Source: Actinoplanes liguriensis
GTDB lineage: Bacteria; Actinomycetota; Actinomycetes; Mycobacteriales; Micromonosporaceae
Direction: 5' to 3'
Assembly: GCA_000715855.1 (NCBI GenBank)
Contig: KL571225.1
Coordinates: 66,938 to 77,125, forward strand
DNA length: 10,188 nucleotides
Of this stretch, positions 1 to 7,432 are shown one piece after another; within the stretch, counting starts at the first letter, position 1; each line of letters begins with the position of its first letter. A program made the position numbers and the translations under genes. The notes under the pieces were generated by a model. That model did no database searches. It was not told where the DNA came from and worked only from the letters and a program-made list of their open reading frames with translations.

Positions 1-16
1 TGTGTATAAGAGACAG
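1..16. other. Tn5 mosaic-end (Nextera adapter) remnant, left end
   Basis: These bases match the inner 16 of the 19-base Tn5 mosaic end used in tagmentation libraries, and they are the exact reverse complement of 10173-10188. Open coding sequence of nuoG starts directly after them. They are read as sequencing adapter left on the contig, not as chromosome. The genomic sequence therefore begins at 17. Confidence 0.95.
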
Positions 17-17
17 G

Positions 18-911
18 CTGGCCACCGTGCCGGGCGGGCTCTCCGCCGCGGCGGCGCTGGCCGCCCGGACCGGAGCACGCCTCGCCTGGGTGCCGCGCCG
101 CGCCGGTGACCGGGGTGCGCTGGACGCCGGCTGCCTGCCGAACCTGCTGCCGGGCGGTCGCCCGGTCGGCGGTCTGCTGGTCGGCGCGGTCGACCCGGGT
201 GACCTGGCCGACCCGGTCCTCGCCGAGCAGGCGCTGGACGCGGTGCCGTTCCTGGTCAGCCTGGAGCTGCGCAGGAGCGCGGTCACCGACCGGGCGGACG
301 TGGTGCTGCCGATCGCTCCGGCGGTGGAGAAGCCCGGCACCTACATGGACTGGGAGGGCCGGCTGCGGTCCTTCGAGACGGTCCTTCGCGGGAGCACGGC
401 GCTGACCGACGGCCGGGTGCTGGAGGCGATCGCCGCGCTGCTGGACGTCACCCTGAACACCGGGGACGTGCAGGCGATCCGCCGCGAGCTGGGCGCCATG
501 CCGGCGAGCACGGCCCGCCCGGAGCTGCCGACGGTCGCCGCGGAGGCGGTCGCCGAGCCGGGCGAGCGGGCCGCGGTGCTGGCCACCTGGCATCAACTGA
601 TCGACCTGGGCTCGCTGCTGGACGGCGACGAGGTGCTGGCCGGCACCGCCCGTCCGCCGGTCGTCCGGCTCGGCAAGGGGCTGGCCGAGCAGTTGCGGGT
701 CGCCGACGGCGATCTGCTGACGGTCCGCACCGACCGCGGCGCGGTGACCCTGCCGGCCGCGATCGCCGACCTGCCCCCGCAGGTCGTGTGGCTGCCGACC
801 AACTCGCCGGGCTCGACGGTGCGCCGCGACCTCGGTGTCACCGCCGGTGCGGTGGTCCGGCTGTCGGCCGGCCTGCCCGGCCCGATTCTCGCCGAGGGGG
901 TTGACCAGTGA
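18..911 (+). CDS. nuoG: NADH-quinone oxidoreductase subunit G, C-terminal part (5' truncated)
   Basis: NuoG is the large iron-sulfur subunit of the complex I peripheral arm, carrying electrons from the NADH/FMN module toward the quinone. Only about 297 C-terminal residues are present, so the N-terminal cysteine-rich cluster domains of this roughly 800-residue actinobacterial subunit are missing. The visible part belongs to the molybdopterin-oxidoreductase-like region. It has a '[20 protein letters not shown]' stretch, typical of that fold just before an EGR motif, and a C-terminal beta-rich domain with '[16 protein letters not shown]' like the molybdopterin-dinucleotide-binding domain. In NuoG these domains are structural and bind no cofactor. 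The frame is open back to the adapter junction, so the GTG at 27 is an internal codon, not the start. The stop TGA overlaps the nuoH start (GTGA, 908-911), as in a translationally coupled operon. Confidence 0.95.
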   Translation: MATVPGGLSAAAALAARTGARLAWVPRRAGDRGALDAGCLPNLLPGGRPVGGLLVGAVDPGDLADPVLAEQALDAVPFLVSLELRRSAVTDRADVVLPIAPAVEKPGTYMDWEGRLRSFETVLRGSTALTDGRVLEAIAALLDVTLNTGDVQAIRRELGAMPASTARPELPTVAAEAVAEPGERAAVLATWHQLIDLGSLLDGDEVLAGTARPPVVRLGKGLAEQLRVADGDLLTVRTDRGAVTLPAAIADLPPQVVWLPTNSPGSTVRRDLGVTAGAVVRLSAGLPGPILAEGVDQ

Positions 912-2275
912 TCGACATTCTCGCGGCGCACGCGGAGGATCCGACGCTGACGACGTTCGAGCAGGACGTCTGGTGGATCTCGCTGATCAAGCTGGTCGGC
1001 CTGTTCGTGATGCTCCTGCTGCTGACGCTGTTCACGATCAACTATGAGCGCAAGGTCGTGGCCCGGATGGCGGTCCGGCCGGGCCCCAACCAGGTCGGCT
1101 TCCGTGGCTATCTGACCTCACTGAGCGACGGACTCAAACTGCCGTTCAAAGAGGAGATCATCCCGCGTACGGCGGACAAGGTCGTCTACTTCATCGCCCC
1201 GGTCATCTCGGCGACCACGGCGTTCACCGCCTTCTCGGTGATCCCGTTCGGTGGCGTGGTGACCATGTTCGGTCATCGGACCGCGCTGCAGCTCACGGAC
1301 GTACCGGTCTCGGTGCTGGTGCTGCTGGCCTGCTCGTCGATGAGCGTCTACGGCGTGGTGCTGGCCGGCTGGGCGTCCGGGTCGACGTACCCGCTGCTGG
1401 GTGGTCTTCGATCAAGTGCACAGATGATCTCGTACGAGGTCGCCATGGGTCTGTCGATCGTCGCGGTCTTCATGACCGCGGGGTCGATGAGCACCTCGGA
1501 GATCGTGCGGGCGCAGGCGTCGGGTCAATCGCTGACCGTTTTCGGGCACGCGATCACCGTCCCCGGCTGGTACTGCGTGCTGCTGCTGCCGAGCTTCGTG
1601 GTCTACATGATCTCGGCGGTCGGTGAGACCAACCGGGCGCCGTTCGACCTGCCCGAGGCGGAATCCGAGCTGGTCGGCGGCTTCCACACGGAGTACTCGT
1701 CGTTCAAGTTCGCCCTGTTCTTCCTCGCCGAGTACATCAACATGATCACCGTCTCGGCGTTCTGCACCACGCTGTTCCTGGGCGGCTGGCGCGCGCCGTG
1801 GCCGGTCACCGCGGTCTGGCACGGGGCGAACTCCGGTTACTGGGCGCTGGTCTGGTTCTTCCTGAAGGTGTTCGCGCTGCTCTTCGGCTTCATCTGGCTG
1901 CGGGCGACGCTGCCCCGGATGCGCTACGACCAGTTCATGCGGTTCGGCTGGAAAGTTCTGATCCCGGTCAACCTGGTCTGGATCCTCGCCGTGGCCTACT
2001 ACAAGGTCATCCGCAGCGGTGACCTCGGCGGTGACGCCAAGTGGATCATCACCGTGGCGATCGTGCTGGTCCTGCTGATCGCCGCGTTCGCCTGGCCGTC
2101 GAAGGAGAAGCCCAAGCAACGCTCCATCGAGGAGGACCTGGCCCGCCGCCCACCGGGCAGTTTCCCGGTTCCCCCGATGGATCTGCAGGTCCCCCCGAGC
2201 CCGCGCGCCCGACGTGCGGTCGCCGAGCGCGCCCCGGCCACCGTCGGCGGCGACTCCGAGCAGAAGGAGGTGTGA
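908..2275 (+). CDS. nuoH: NADH-quinone oxidoreductase subunit H
   Basis: NuoH is the membrane subunit at the junction with the peripheral arm and forms much of the quinone-binding chamber of complex I. It is 455 residues long with many hydrophobic helices. Family hallmarks are '[18 protein letters not shown]' from about residue 47 and '[20 protein letters not shown]' from residue 239, followed by 'FHTEYSS'. The second block holds the conserved acidic loop next to the quinone site. After the last helix (near W396) there is a hydrophilic, proline-rich tail of about 58 residues that short NuoH proteins such as that of E. coli lack; such tails are common in actinobacteria. The GTG start overlaps the nuoG stop and has a purine-rich 'GAGGGGG' at 893-899 upstream. 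Translational coupling to nuoG is likely. Confidence 0.97.
   Translation: MIDILAAHAEDPTLTTFEQDVWWISLIKLVGLFVMLLLLTLFTINYERKVVARMAVRPGPNQVGFRGYLTSLSDGLKLPFKEEIIPRTADKVVYFIAPVISATTAFTAFSVIPFGGVVTMFGHRTALQLTDVPVSVLVLLACSSMSVYGVVLAGWASGSTYPLLGGLRSSAQMISYEVAMGLSIVAVFMTAGSMSTSEIVRAQASGQSLTVFGHAITVPGWYCVLLLPSFVVYMISAVGETNRAPFDLPEAESELVGGFHTEYSSFKFALFFLAEYINMITVSAFCTTLFLGGWRAPWPVTAVWHGANSGYWALVWFFLKVFALLFGFIWLRATLPRMRYDQFMRFGWKVLIPVNLVWILAVAYYKVIRSGDLGGDAKWIITVAIVLVLLIAAFAWPSKEKPKQRSIEEDLARRPPGSFPVPPMDLQVPPSPRARRAVAERAPATVGGDSEQKEV
2264..2270 (+). promoter_or_regulatory. Strong ribosome binding site of nuoI
   Basis: The sequence AAGGAGG ends 6 bases before the GTG at 2277. It lies inside the last codons of nuoH. 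It decides the nuoI start in favour of GTG 2277 over an in-frame ATG at 2214, which would overlap nuoH by 62 bases and add a low-complexity, non-conserved N-terminus. Confidence 0.85.
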
Positions 2276-2276
2276 C

Positions 2277-2852
2277 GTGGGCACGTTTACCGGCTCCTTC
2301 AAGGGTTTCGGCGTGACCTTCGCGCACATGTTCCGCAAGGTGGTCACCACCGACTATCCGTTCTCCCCGCCGACGCCGGCCCCGCGCTATCACGGGCGGC
2401 ACATCCTCAACCGCCACCCGGACGGTCTGGAGAAGTGCATCGGCTGCGAGCTGTGCGCGTGGGCCTGCCCGGCCGACGCGATCTACGTCGAGGGCGGCGA
2501 CAACACCGATGAGCAGCGGTTCTCGCCGGGCGAGCGGTTCGCGAAGATCTACCAGATCAACTACACCCGGTGCATCTTCTGTGGACTCTGCATCGAGGCC
2601 TGCCCGACCCGCTCGCTGACCATGAGCAACGAGTACGAGCTGGCCCGGGACAACCGCCAGGACCTGATCTTCACGAAGGAACAGCTCCTGGCGCCGCTGC
2701 TGCCCGGGATGGAGCAGCCGCCGCACCCGATGCGCCTGGGCGAGACCGACAAGGACTACTACGTCGGGGCTCTCACCAATCCGGGCACCTCGGCCGGCGC
2801 CGAGAAAGCGCCCTGGGCCGTGGACTCGGAGACCGAGGGGAGCGCGCAATGA
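2277..2852 (+). CDS. nuoI: NADH-quinone oxidoreductase subunit I (two 4Fe-4S clusters)
   Basis: NuoI is the ferredoxin-like subunit that carries clusters N6a and N6b and passes electrons toward the terminal cluster N2 on the cytoplasmic side. The 191-residue protein has two CxxCxxCxxxCP motifs: '[12 protein letters not shown]' (C54, C57, C60, C64) and '[12 protein letters not shown]' (C99, C102, C105, C109). All eight ligands are intact. The N-terminus '[18 protein letters not shown]' forms the amphipathic membrane-facing segment typical of the family. A tail of roughly 50 residues after 'EYELARDNR' is hydrophilic and poorly conserved. The gene starts 1 base after nuoH and its stop overlaps the nuoJ start (ATGA, 2849-2852). 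Confidence 0.97.
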   Translation: MGTFTGSFKGFGVTFAHMFRKVVTTDYPFSPPTPAPRYHGRHILNRHPDGLEKCIGCELCAWACPADAIYVEGGDNTDEQRFSPGERFAKIYQINYTRCIFCGLCIEACPTRSLTMSNEYELARDNRQDLIFTKEQLLAPLLPGMEQPPHPMRLGETDKDYYVGALTNPGTSAGAEKAPWAVDSETEGSAQ

Positions 2853-3592
2853 CGCACGTGTCCACCGGCGAGGCCGTCGCGTTCTGGATCCTCGGCCCGC
2901 TCGCCGTGCTCGGAGCGCTCGGCATGGTGCTGGCGCGCAACGCGGTGCACTCCGCGCTGTGCCTGGTCGTCACGATGCTGAACCTCGGGATCCTGTACGT
3001 GGTCAACCAGGCGCCGTTCCTCGGCTTCGTGCAGATCATCGTCTACACCGGCGCGATCATGATGCTGTTCCTGTTCGTGCTGATGCTGGTCGGCAGGGAC
3101 GCCTCGGACTCGCTGATCGAGACCCTGCGCGGGCAGCGGATCGCGGCGATCCTGCTCGGCCTCGGCTTCGCGGCCCTGGTCGGCACGGGCATCGCCCGCG
3201 GCATGCAGGACACCCCGACCGTCGGCCTGAAGGAGGTCAACGCGGGCGGGAACGTGCAGGGGCTCGCCGGGCTGCTGTTCACCAAGTACGTGTTCGCCTT
3301 CGAGGTCACGTCCGCGCTGCTGATCACGGCGGCGGTCGGCGCGATGATCCTGGCCCACATCGAGCGGGCCAAGGGCGACCGGGCCGACCAGCTGACCCGG
3401 ATGAAGGAGCGGTTCCGCCCGGGCAACTACCCCGGACCGAAGCCCGGCCCCGGCGTCTACGCGAACACCATGTCGGTGGCCGCGCCGGCGCGACTGCCGG
3501 ACGGCAACGGGACGGAGAACAGCATCTCGCCGATCCTGCCGGTCCGGGAGCTGACGGCTTCCGAGGTCGCCCCGAAGGGAACCGAGAAGTGA
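2849..3592 (+). CDS. nuoJ: NADH-quinone oxidoreductase subunit J
   Basis: NuoJ (ND6 homologue) is a five-helix membrane subunit between NuoH and NuoK that takes part in coupling quinone chemistry to proton transfer. The protein is 247 residues. The third helix contains '[19 protein letters not shown]' with Y66; in solved structures this helix carries the pi-bulge linked to the open/closed transition. The fifth helix is around '[19 protein letters not shown]'. From about E172 there is a charged, proline/glycine-rich tail of about 75 residues, so the protein is longer than the 184-residue E. coli NuoJ. The ATG start sits in the 4-base overlap with nuoI, after 'GAGGGGAG' (2835-2842). A longer frame reaching back to 2570 lies inside nuoI and was not used. 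Confidence 0.96.
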   Translation: MTHVSTGEAVAFWILGPLAVLGALGMVLARNAVHSALCLVVTMLNLGILYVVNQAPFLGFVQIIVYTGAIMMLFLFVLMLVGRDASDSLIETLRGQRIAAILLGLGFAALVGTGIARGMQDTPTVGLKEVNAGGNVQGLAGLLFTKYVFAFEVTSALLITAAVGAMILAHIERAKGDRADQLTRMKERFRPGNYPGPKPGPGVYANTMSVAAPARLPDGNGTENSISPILPVRELTASEVAPKGTEK

Positions 3593-3888
3593 CCCCCGAT
3601 TACTACCTCATCCTGGCATCGGTCCTGTTCACCATCGGTGCGGCCGGCGTGCTGGTCCGGCGCAACGCGATCGTCCTGTTCATGTGCATCGAGCTGATGC
3701 TGAACGCGGCGAACCTGGCGCTGGTCACCTTCAGCCGGATCAACGGTGGCCTGGACGGGCAGATCATCTCGTTCTTCGTGATGGTCGTCGCCGCGGCCGA
3801 GGTCGTGGTCGGCCTCGCCATCATCATGTCGATCTTCCGTACGCGACGCTCGGCGAGTGTCGACGACGCGAACCTCCTGAAGTACTGA
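3589..3888 (+). CDS. nuoK: NADH-quinone oxidoreductase subunit K
   Basis: NuoK (ND4L homologue) is a small three-helix membrane subunit that forms part of the first proton channel (E-channel) of complex I. At 99 residues it matches the usual length of about 100. The two membrane glutamates essential in E. coli (E36 and E72) correspond to E35, in '[16 protein letters not shown]', and E71, in '[13 protein letters not shown]'. The GTG start overlaps the nuoJ stop (GTGA, 3589-3592), with GAAGGGA (3574-3580) upstream. Ten bases separate its stop from nuoL. Confidence 0.97.
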   Translation: MTPDYYLILASVLFTIGAAGVLVRRNAIVLFMCIELMLNAANLALVTFSRINGGLDGQIISFFVMVVAAAEVVVGLAIIMSIFRTRRSASVDDANLLKY

Positions 3889-3893
3889 AGGGG
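3887..3893 (+). promoter_or_regulatory. Ribosome binding site that decides the nuoL start
   Basis: GAAGGGG overlaps the nuoK stop and ends 5 bases before GTG 3899. The next in-frame GTG at 3908 would be 14 bases away, so 3899 is the better start. The two starts differ by only three residues. Confidence 0.65.
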
Positions 3894-3898
3894 CTGTC

Positions 3899-5824
3899 GT
3901 GGAACCTGTGGACTACGCCCCGGCGACGGGAGTGTTGAGCAGCATCTGGCTACTTGTGGCCATCCCGCTGGTCAGCGCCGCGATCCTGCTGTTGCTCGGC
4001 AAACGGGCCGACAAGTGGGGGCATTGGCTCGGCGTCCTGGCGGTCGCCTCGTCGTTCGTACTCGGGCTGATCTTCTTCATCAAGCTCGGCGGCCTGTCGG
4101 CCGAGCACCGGTCGGCGCAGCTGAGTCTCTTCGACTTCATCGACGTCGGGACCTTCAAGGTCGACTTCGGCCTGCTCTTCGACCCGCTGTCGGGCGTCTT
4201 CGTGCTGCTGATCACCGGCGTCGGATCGCTGATCCACCTGTACGCGGTCGGTTACATGGAGCACGACCCGGGCCGGCGGCGATTCTTCGCCTACTTCAAC
4301 CTGTTCGTCGCGGCGATGCTCCTGCTCGTCCTCGGCAACAACTACGTGATGCTGTACTTCGGCTGGGAGGGCGTCGGTGTCGCCTCCTACCTGCTGATCT
4401 CCTTCTGGTACACGCGCCCGTCGGCGGCCACCGCCGGTAAGAAGGCGTTCCTGATGAACCGGGTCGGCGACGCCGGCCTGGCGATCGGCGTGTTCCTGAT
4501 GTTCAGCACGGTCGGCAGCACCCAGTACGACAAGGTGTTCAGCGGGGTCACCTCGATGAGCGCCACCACGGTGCTGGTCATCGGCCTGCTCCTGCTGCTC
4601 GGCGCGGCCGGCAAGTCCGGCCAGTTCCCGCTGCAGGCCTGGCTGCCGGACGCGATGGAGGGCCCGACCCCGGTCTCGGCCCTGATCCACGCGGCCACCA
4701 TGGTCACCGCCGGGGTCTACCTGATCGCCCGCTCCAATCCGATCTTCACGGCGAACGAGACGCTGCAGCTGGTGGTGGTCAGCGTCGGTGCGCTGACGCT
4801 GCTGATCGGCTGCATCATCGGCGCCGCGAAGGACGACATCAAGCGGGTGCTGGCCTGGTCCACGGTCAGCCAGATCGGCTACATGTTCCTGGGTGTCGGG
4901 CTCGGCGGCGCGGCATACGCGCTGGCGATCGTCCACCTGCTGGCGCACGGCTTCTTCAAGGCCAACATGTTCCTCGGGGCCGGCTCGGTCATGCACGGGA
5001 TGCACGACCAGGTCGACATCCGGCGGTTCGGGGCGCTGGCCAAGCCGATGCGGATCACCTGGATCACGTTCGCCACCGGGTGGCTCGCGATCATCGGCAT
5101 TCCGCCGCTCTCCGGCTTCTTCTCCAAGGAGCCGATCATCGCGGCCGCCTTCGAGCGGGAGACCACCTGGCAGGCCTGGACGTTCGGGCTGGCGGCGCTG
5201 ATCGGCGCCGGTCTGACCGCCTTCTACATGACCCGGTTGTTCGTGCTGACCTTCCACGGCCCGGCACGGTGGACCGAGGAGAACAAGCACCCGCACGAGT
5301 CTCCGGCGATCATGACGATCCCGCTGATCCTGCTGGCGATCGGCTCGGTCGCGGCCGGCTGGGTGATGAGCACCTCGGTGCCGGACTGGCTCACCCCGGT
5401 CTTCGGCGAGGAGCAGGCTGAGGTCACCGGCGTCCTCTCACACACCGTGATCACCATTTTGTCCCTGGTGGTCACGGTGCTCGGGGCGGGCCTGGCCTGG
5501 GCGATGTTCCGCCGGGGCACGGCGCTCGAGCCGGAACCGGCCGGGATCGTGGTCACCGCGGCCCGGCGCAACCTCTACACCGACGCGTTCAACGAGGCGG
5601 TGTTCGAGCGGCCCGGCATCTACCTCACCCGGGCCCTGGTCTACCTGGACAACAAGGGTATCGACGGCCTGGTCAACGGGCTGGCGGCCGGGGTCGGCGG
5701 CGGCTCCGGGCGACTGCGGCGGCTGCAGACCGGGTTCGTCCGCTCGTACGCGCTCTCCATGCTCACCGGCGCCATGCTCGTCGTGGGCGCCTTCCTCGCG
5801 ATCCAGTTGGGGTGGCTGGCGTGA
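3899..5824 (+). CDS. nuoL: NADH-quinone oxidoreductase subunit L (antiporter-like)
   Basis: NuoL (ND5 homologue) is the most distal of the three Mrp-antiporter-like subunits that pump protons in the membrane arm. It has 641 residues, close to the E. coli length of 613. Key channel residues are visible: E157 in 'YFGWEGVGVASYLLI', K239 in 'GKSGQFPLQAWLPDAMEGPT', K354 in 'AHGFFKANMFLGAGS', and K410 in 'PPLSGFFSKEPII'. The C-terminal part fits the long lateral helix ('NLYTDAFNEAVFERPGIYL') and ends in a final hydrophobic helix ('SMLTGAMLVVGAFLAI'). It follows nuoK by 10 bases. Unlike other junctions here, its stop is followed by 64 bases before nuoM, and an inverted repeat begins at the very next base. 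Confidence 0.97.
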   Translation: MEPVDYAPATGVLSSIWLLVAIPLVSAAILLLLGKRADKWGHWLGVLAVASSFVLGLIFFIKLGGLSAEHRSAQLSLFDFIDVGTFKVDFGLLFDPLSGVFVLLITGVGSLIHLYAVGYMEHDPGRRRFFAYFNLFVAAMLLLVLGNNYVMLYFGWEGVGVASYLLISFWYTRPSAATAGKKAFLMNRVGDAGLAIGVFLMFSTVGSTQYDKVFSGVTSMSATTVLVIGLLLLLGAAGKSGQFPLQAWLPDAMEGPTPVSALIHAATMVTAGVYLIARSNPIFTANETLQLVVVSVGALTLLIGCIIGAAKDDIKRVLAWSTVSQIGYMFLGVGLGGAAYALAIVHLLAHGFFKANMFLGAGSVMHGMHDQVDIRRFGALAKPMRITWITFATGWLAIIGIPPLSGFFSKEPIIAAAFERETTWQAWTFGLAALIGAGLTAFYMTRLFVLTFHGPARWTEENKHPHESPAIMTIPLILLAIGSVAAGWVMSTSVPDWLTPVFGEEQAEVTGVLSHTVITILSLVVTVLGAGLAWAMFRRGTALEPEPAGIVVTAARRNLYTDAFNEAVFERPGIYLTRALVYLDNKGIDGLVNGLAAGVGGGSGRLRRLQTGFVRSYALSMLTGAMLVVGAFLAIQLGWLA

Positions 5825-5889
5825 CGAACATTATTCGGACGGAAGTGCACATGACCGGTGAAGTCTGCGGAAGGGCGGAGGCCGAATAA
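5821..5889 (+). CDS. Possible 22-codon coupling ORF between nuoL and nuoM
   Basis: An open frame starts with GTG 5821, overlapping the nuoL stop as GTGA, and ends with TAA 5887-5889, overlapping the nuoM start as TAATG. It would encode 22 residues beginning MTNIIRTEVH and ending GRAEAE. A purine-rich GGGGTGG (5809-5815) lies 5 bases upstream. An internal ATG at 5851, with GGAAG 6 bases before it, is a second possible start. I recognise no homologue. Against a selected protein, 7 of its 22 third codon positions are A or T (68% GC3), whereas neighbouring genes almost always use G or C, and it contains the rare codons ATT and AGG. It is best read as a candidate translational bridge, not as an established gene. 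Confidence 0.3.
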   Translation: MTNIIRTEVHMTGEVCGRAEAE

Positions 5890-5895
5890 TGTTCG
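5825..5895. repeat. 14-bp perfect inverted repeat spanning the nuoL-nuoM gap
   Basis: The left arm CGAACATTATTCGG (5825-5838) and the right arm CCGAATAATGTTCG (5882-5895) are exact reverse complements with a 43-base spacer. The arms are 8/14 A+T in an otherwise very GC-rich region. The left arm begins at the base after the nuoL stop. The right arm covers the nuoM ATG (5889-5891), and the nuoM ribosome binding site lies in the loop. As RNA this could fold into a stem hiding the start codon; as DNA it could be a regulator site. No T-run follows, so a rho-independent terminator is unlikely. The function is inferred, but the pairing itself is exact. Confidence 0.8.
5874..5880 (+). promoter_or_regulatory. 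Ribosome binding site of nuoM, inside the inverted-repeat loop
   Basis: GGCGGAG ends 8 bases before ATG 5889, with AAGGG just upstream. It sits in the single-stranded loop side of the inverted repeat while the start codon is in the right arm. Pairing would thus block the initiation codon but leave the ribosome binding site exposed. Confidence 0.6.
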
Positions 5896-7430
5896 CTGAC
5901 TTTCCGTTCCTCTCGATTCTCACGCTGCTTCCCCTGGTCGGGGCGGCCACGGTGGCCGCCATTCCGCGGGCCAAGGCCGAGCTGGCCAAGATGGTCGCGC
6001 TGATCTGGTCACTGGTGGTGCTGGTCCTCAGCATCGTCATGTGGGTCGCCTTCACGGTCGACAGCTCGGACCGCTTCCAGTTCCACGAGTCGTACTCCTG
6101 GATCCACTCGTGGGGCGCCAACTTCACGTTCGCCGCCGATGGCATCGCGCTGGTCATGCTGATGCTGATCGCGGTGCTGTTCCCGGTGGTGATCCTGGCG
6201 TCCTGGCACGACGTGGACCAGAGCCGGCGATCCGCACCGACCTACTTCGCCCTGCTGCTGGCGTTCGAGTTCACGATGATCGGGGTGTTCGCCGCGGCGG
6301 ACGTGTTCCTGTTCTACGTGTTCTTCGAGATCATGCTGATCCCGATGTACTTCATCATCGGCTCGTTCGGCGCCGGTCAGAAGCAGTACGCCGCGGTGAA
6401 GTTCTTCCTCTACAGCCTGGTCGGCGGCCTCTTCATGCTGGCCGCGGTGATCGGGCTGTGGGTGGTCGGCGGGCACACGTTCGACTTCGAGGCGCTGGTC
6501 AAGGCCGGTTCGTCGATCAACACCGACACCGCGCGCTGGCTGTTCCTCGGCTTCTTCGTGGCGTTCGCGATCAAGGCGCCGTTCTTCCCGTTCCACACGT
6601 GGCTGCCGGACTCCGGTGGTGCCGCGCCTGCGGGAGCGGCCGCGCTGCTGGTCGGCGTGATGGACAAGGTCGGCACGTTCGGCATCCTGCGCTACTGCCT
6701 CCCGCTCTTCCCGGAGGCGTCGCGCTGGTTCGCCCCGGCCGCCCTGGTCCTGTCGGTGATCGGCATCATCTACGCGGCCCTGCTCGCGGTCGGGCAGAAC
6801 GACCTGAAGCGCCTGGTGTCGTACACGTCGATCGCCCACTTCGGCTTCATCGGCATCGGCATCTTCGCCTTCACGACGCAGGGCGGCACCGGCTCGGTGC
6901 TCTACATGGTCAACCACGGCCTGGCCACCGGCCTGCTCTTCATCGTGGTCGGCATGTTCGTGGCCCGGCGCGGGTCGTCGCTGGTCAGCGACTTCGGCGG
7001 GGCCGGCAAACTGGTCCCGTCGCTGGCCGGGGTGTTGTTCTTCGCGGGTCTCGCCTCGCTGGCGCTGCCCGGCACCGCCCCGTTCGTCAGTGAGTTCCTG
7101 GTTCTGCTGGGCACGTTCAGCACGCACAAGCCGTACGCGGTGATCGCCACCGCCGGCATCGTGCTGGCCGCGGCGTACGTCCTCTGGATGATCCAAAGGA
7201 CCACGCAGGGCACCCTCAACCCGGCTCTGGACACGCTCCCGGCGATGAGGAAGGACCTCAGCCTGCGGGAGAAGGTCGTCGTCGCCCCGCTGATCCTGCT
7301 TCTGCTGGTGCTCGGCTTCTACCCGAAGCCGGTCACCGACGTGATCAACCCGGCGGTTCAGAAGACCCTTCAGGACGTCGGTACGCAGGACCCGACCCCG
7401 ACGGTCGCGGACGGAAAGGCTGGCCGGTAA
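5889..7430 (+). CDS. nuoM: NADH-quinone oxidoreductase subunit M (antiporter-like)
   Basis: NuoM (ND4 homologue) is the middle antiporter-like proton-pumping subunit of the membrane arm. It has 513 residues, near the usual 500-550. Channel residues are present: E147 in 'FYVFFEIMLIPMYFIIG', K229 in 'AFAIKAPFFPFHTWLPD', and K260 in 'LLVGVMDKVGTFGILRYC'. The block 'YTSIAHFGFIGIGIF' and the late 'GTAPFVSEFLVLLGTFS' are typical of actinobacterial NuoM. The loop right after 'HTWLPD' reads 'SGGAAPAGAAA', lacking the acidic residue often seen there (for example 'VES' or 'VEAP'); it is in frame and has the expected length, so it looks like divergence, not an error. The ATG is favoured by its spacing to GGCGGAG. 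The stop is 2 bases before nuoN. Confidence 0.97.
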   Translation: MFADFPFLSILTLLPLVGAATVAAIPRAKAELAKMVALIWSLVVLVLSIVMWVAFTVDSSDRFQFHESYSWIHSWGANFTFAADGIALVMLMLIAVLFPVVILASWHDVDQSRRSAPTYFALLLAFEFTMIGVFAAADVFLFYVFFEIMLIPMYFIIGSFGAGQKQYAAVKFFLYSLVGGLFMLAAVIGLWVVGGHTFDFEALVKAGSSINTDTARWLFLGFFVAFAIKAPFFPFHTWLPDSGGAAPAGAAALLVGVMDKVGTFGILRYCLPLFPEASRWFAPAALVLSVIGIIYAALLAVGQNDLKRLVSYTSIAHFGFIGIGIFAFTTQGGTGSVLYMVNHGLATGLLFIVVGMFVARRGSSLVSDFGGAGKLVPSLAGVLFFAGLASLALPGTAPFVSEFLVLLGTFSTHKPYAVIATAGIVLAAAYVLWMIQRTTQGTLNPALDTLPAMRKDLSLREKVVVAPLILLLLVLGFYPKPVTDVINPAVQKTLQDVGTQDPTPTVADGKAGR

Positions 7431-7432
7431 CC

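Noticed and set aside
27..29. GTG at 27 as the start of a short gene
   Set aside because: The frame is open through codons at 18-26 up to the adapter, and the sequence matches the interior of NuoG.
2214..2276. Upstream ATG for nuoI
   Set aside because: It overlaps nuoH by 62 bases and has no family similarity; AAGGAGG points to GTG 2277.
1412..2849. Two long minus-strand frames (1412-2350 and 2049-2849) antisense to nuoH and nuoI
   Set aside because: Both strands cannot plausibly code here; nuoH and nuoI show full conserved motifs and the antisense products show none.
3950..5296. 448-residue minus-strand frame antisense to nuoL
   Set aside because: It is a GC-rich shadow frame of a clear nuoL; the product is low-complexity and charged.
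5825..5895. 71-bp miniature transposable element bounded by the 14-bp inverted repeats
   Set aside because: No target-site duplication flanks it, and the right arm includes the nuoM start codon and its next bases; an RNA or operator role fits better.
6009..7196. 395-residue minus-strand frame antisense to nuoM
   Set aside because: It has the same shadow-frame character, while the plus strand encodes an intact conserved protein.
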